From Vibrio sp. Isolate32 (GTDB lineage: Bacteria > Pseudomonadota > Gammaproteobacteria > Enterobacterales > Vibrionaceae): DNA of 64,000 nt. Under the pieces are notes generated by a model. That model had not been told where the DNA came from, searched no databases, and worked only from the letters and a program-made list of their open reading frames with translations. Below, piece by piece: positions 63,111-64,000 of the stretch (position 1 is the first letter of the stretch; every line of letters starts with the position of its first letter). The DNA is taken from positions 120,192 through 184,191 of the forward strand of contig NZ_JAKEUQ010000006.1 of the NCBI RefSeq assembly GCF_022397955.1, written 5' to 3'. Made by a program: the position numbers and the translations under genes.

Positions 63111-63870
63111 CAAAGAGAAGAGTGAGCGGATGTTAACGTGCCAAGGAGCAGGACCACAAGGACGCTGAGATGTTCAAAGTGGCATCGAGAGTATTAAAGG
63201 ATTTGTCCAACAAGCAACAGCACGGTGACATCGGGTTTACCGCTGTGCTTCATACCCACAGTCGACAACGAAACTTGCACCCACACTTGCATATTATCGT
63301 CGCGGCAGGCAGTTACGACCCATCCAGACAAGAGTGGCACAAAGGCAAGCAGCGCTATCTTTTCAACGCCTTCGCGATCGCCAAAGTCTAGAGAGCAAGA
63401 ATGCTGGAGACCATCAATCAGCATTCAACGCTGTGGCTGCCCAATTACCCAAACAATAGGTGGTTGATTGCAGACAAGTAGGATACGGTCAGGTTGCGCT
63501 AAACTATTTATCTCGCTACCTCTATCGTGGTGTGCTGCCTGATGAAGACATCATCCATATCACCGATGATACGGTCACCTTCCGTTATAAAGAGAGTCAG
63601 ACCAAAGCATGGCAAACTCGAACCTTACCCATCCTTGAGTTCTTGCTGCTCATCTTGCAGCACGTACTCCCTAAAGGGCTACAACGAGTTCGAGATTACG
63701 GATTTTTACGTGGTCAAGCACACGCCTTAAGAGTTCGCATTCAACTGCTGATGTTGAACCTGCTCTATCTCATGCCGCCACTCACCGCACCGATAAGGAC
63801 AAAAGCGATACGGGCATGCCCTTGCTGTCAGCATGAAATGGCGTGTGTTGGAGTCAGCCGACCCACGTAG
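63111..63870 (+). mobile_element. Decayed IS91-family (HUH, Y2-type) transposase
   Basis: Fragments in several frames match an IS91/ISCR-type rolling-circle transposase. LHPHLHIIVAAGSYDPSRQE carries the HUH metal motif, INQHSTLWLPNYPNNRW a conserved middle block, and LNYLSRYLYRGVL the Tyr-x3-Tyr catalytic region. RTLPILEFLLLILQHVLPKG and LQRVRDYGFLRGQAHALRVR complete the C-terminal domain. Lesions: the zinc-finger N-terminus is missing before 63170, TAG interrupts at 63388-63390, and the frame shifts near 63475. The element ends are not recognised. It is inactive. Confidence 0.85.
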
Positions 63871-64000
63871 CCGAAAGGCACCGATAATAAGGAGAATGGC
63901 ATTGACGAAATCAAAGGAGATGTAACGACGAAAGAAACGGAAAACAGCTAACGGGTTGATAAGATTGCTATCGCAACCTTATCTTGACCTCGCTCGCCTT
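63871..64000. other. Window end beyond the IS91 remnant
   Basis: The last 130 bp show no gene. They may still belong to the IS91 element's 3' end, where its replication origin would lie, but I see no clear conserved end. What lies to the right is outside the window. Confidence 0.4.

Noticed and set aside
61149..64000. An andrimid-type biosynthesis cluster in this window
   Set aside because: No NRPS, PKS, carrier-protein or tailoring gene is present. Only a resistance-type AccD is seen, so production cannot be claimed.
1..64000. CRISPR arrays, rRNA, tRNA, integrons or prophage genes
   Set aside because: No regularly spaced direct repeats, no cloverleaf or rRNA-like stretch, no integrase or phage structural gene was found by reading. 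A dedicated tRNA or covariance-model search was not possible.

Overview
The window looks like chromosomal DNA of a marine gammaproteobacterium, very probably a Vibrio. The grounds are protein-level resemblance only: a cyoABCDE quinol oxidase operon, AhpC/AhpF, an aerobactin-type IutA receptor with a FhuCDB-like transporter, a ChbG/GH4 pair, SoxR, and many LysR/LysE/VOC genes of Vibrio type. Base composition is moderately AT-rich. No rRNA, tRNA, ribosomal, replication or division genes were seen. The stretch is therefore metabolic and regulatory, the sort of content common on a Vibrio small chromosome, although the replicon cannot be proven from here.

Layout. 0-3 kb: small hypotheticals, a YbiB-like protein and ppiB. 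3-8 kb: cyoE-D-C-B-A on the minus strand, then about 700 bp without a gene. 8.5-14.2 kb: an RND efflux pair with a divergent TetR regulator and a near-perfect operator, then lipocalin Blc. 14.3-27.5 kb: an AraC gene remnant, two amidohydrolases, and a Fur-type iron block (MFS transporter, vatCDB-like ABC transporter, GntR regulator, IutA). 27.7-31.3 kb: a LysR regulator divergent from a highly divergent S-adenosylhomocysteine-hydrolase-like enzyme and a concentrative nucleoside transporter. 31.5-35 kb: VOC protein, then ahpC and ahpF behind a textbook OxyR site. 35-38.1 kb: LysE/Lrp pair and a graveyard of truncated genes (sdaA, lacI, a probable sulfatase tail, a globin-like head). 38.1-41.4 kb: LysR, GH4 glycosidase and chbG. 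41.4-44.3 kb: SoxR, an FMN reductase with a SoxR box and a broken C-terminus, and an unusual protein carrying two CDGSH Fe-S motifs in front of a glutamate-synthase-type FMN domain. 44.5-49.6 kb: lipoprotein, small membrane protein, a MITE-like palindrome, ABC1 kinase, periplasmic glutathione peroxidase, a GNAT gene with an amber stop, LysE. 50-53.3 kb: small surface-polysaccharide remnant. 53.4-56.9 kb: RNase HI, AzlCD with an AraC regulator, lipoprotein. 57.2-60.8 kb: glutamate decarboxylase, an AspT-type exchanger, and a GlsB-like protein. 61.1-64 kb: a lone accD paralogue, a divergent LysR gene and a decayed IS91-type transposase.

The strongest lead is the accD paralogue at 61149-62039. 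It lacks the usual accD neighbours. It is altered at the position (Met203 in E. coli AccD) whose change is known to give resistance to the carboxyltransferase inhibitor andrimid, and at the proline two residues before. It faces a LysR gene across a dyad and lies beside a decayed mobile element. This fits an acquired, inducible target-replacement resistance gene. Other leads are the remodelled SAH-hydrolase-like enzyme paired with a nucleoside transporter, the CDGSH-CDGSH-glutamate synthase fusion in a SoxR neighbourhood, the GadB/AspT pairing, and several exact regulator sites (OxyR, SoxR, TetR and LysR types).

The window also holds an unusual number of broken genes: at least eight frameshifted, stop-interrupted or truncated genes. 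Single-base lesions could be either real decay or sequence error. The multi-gene truncations cannot be explained by sequence error.
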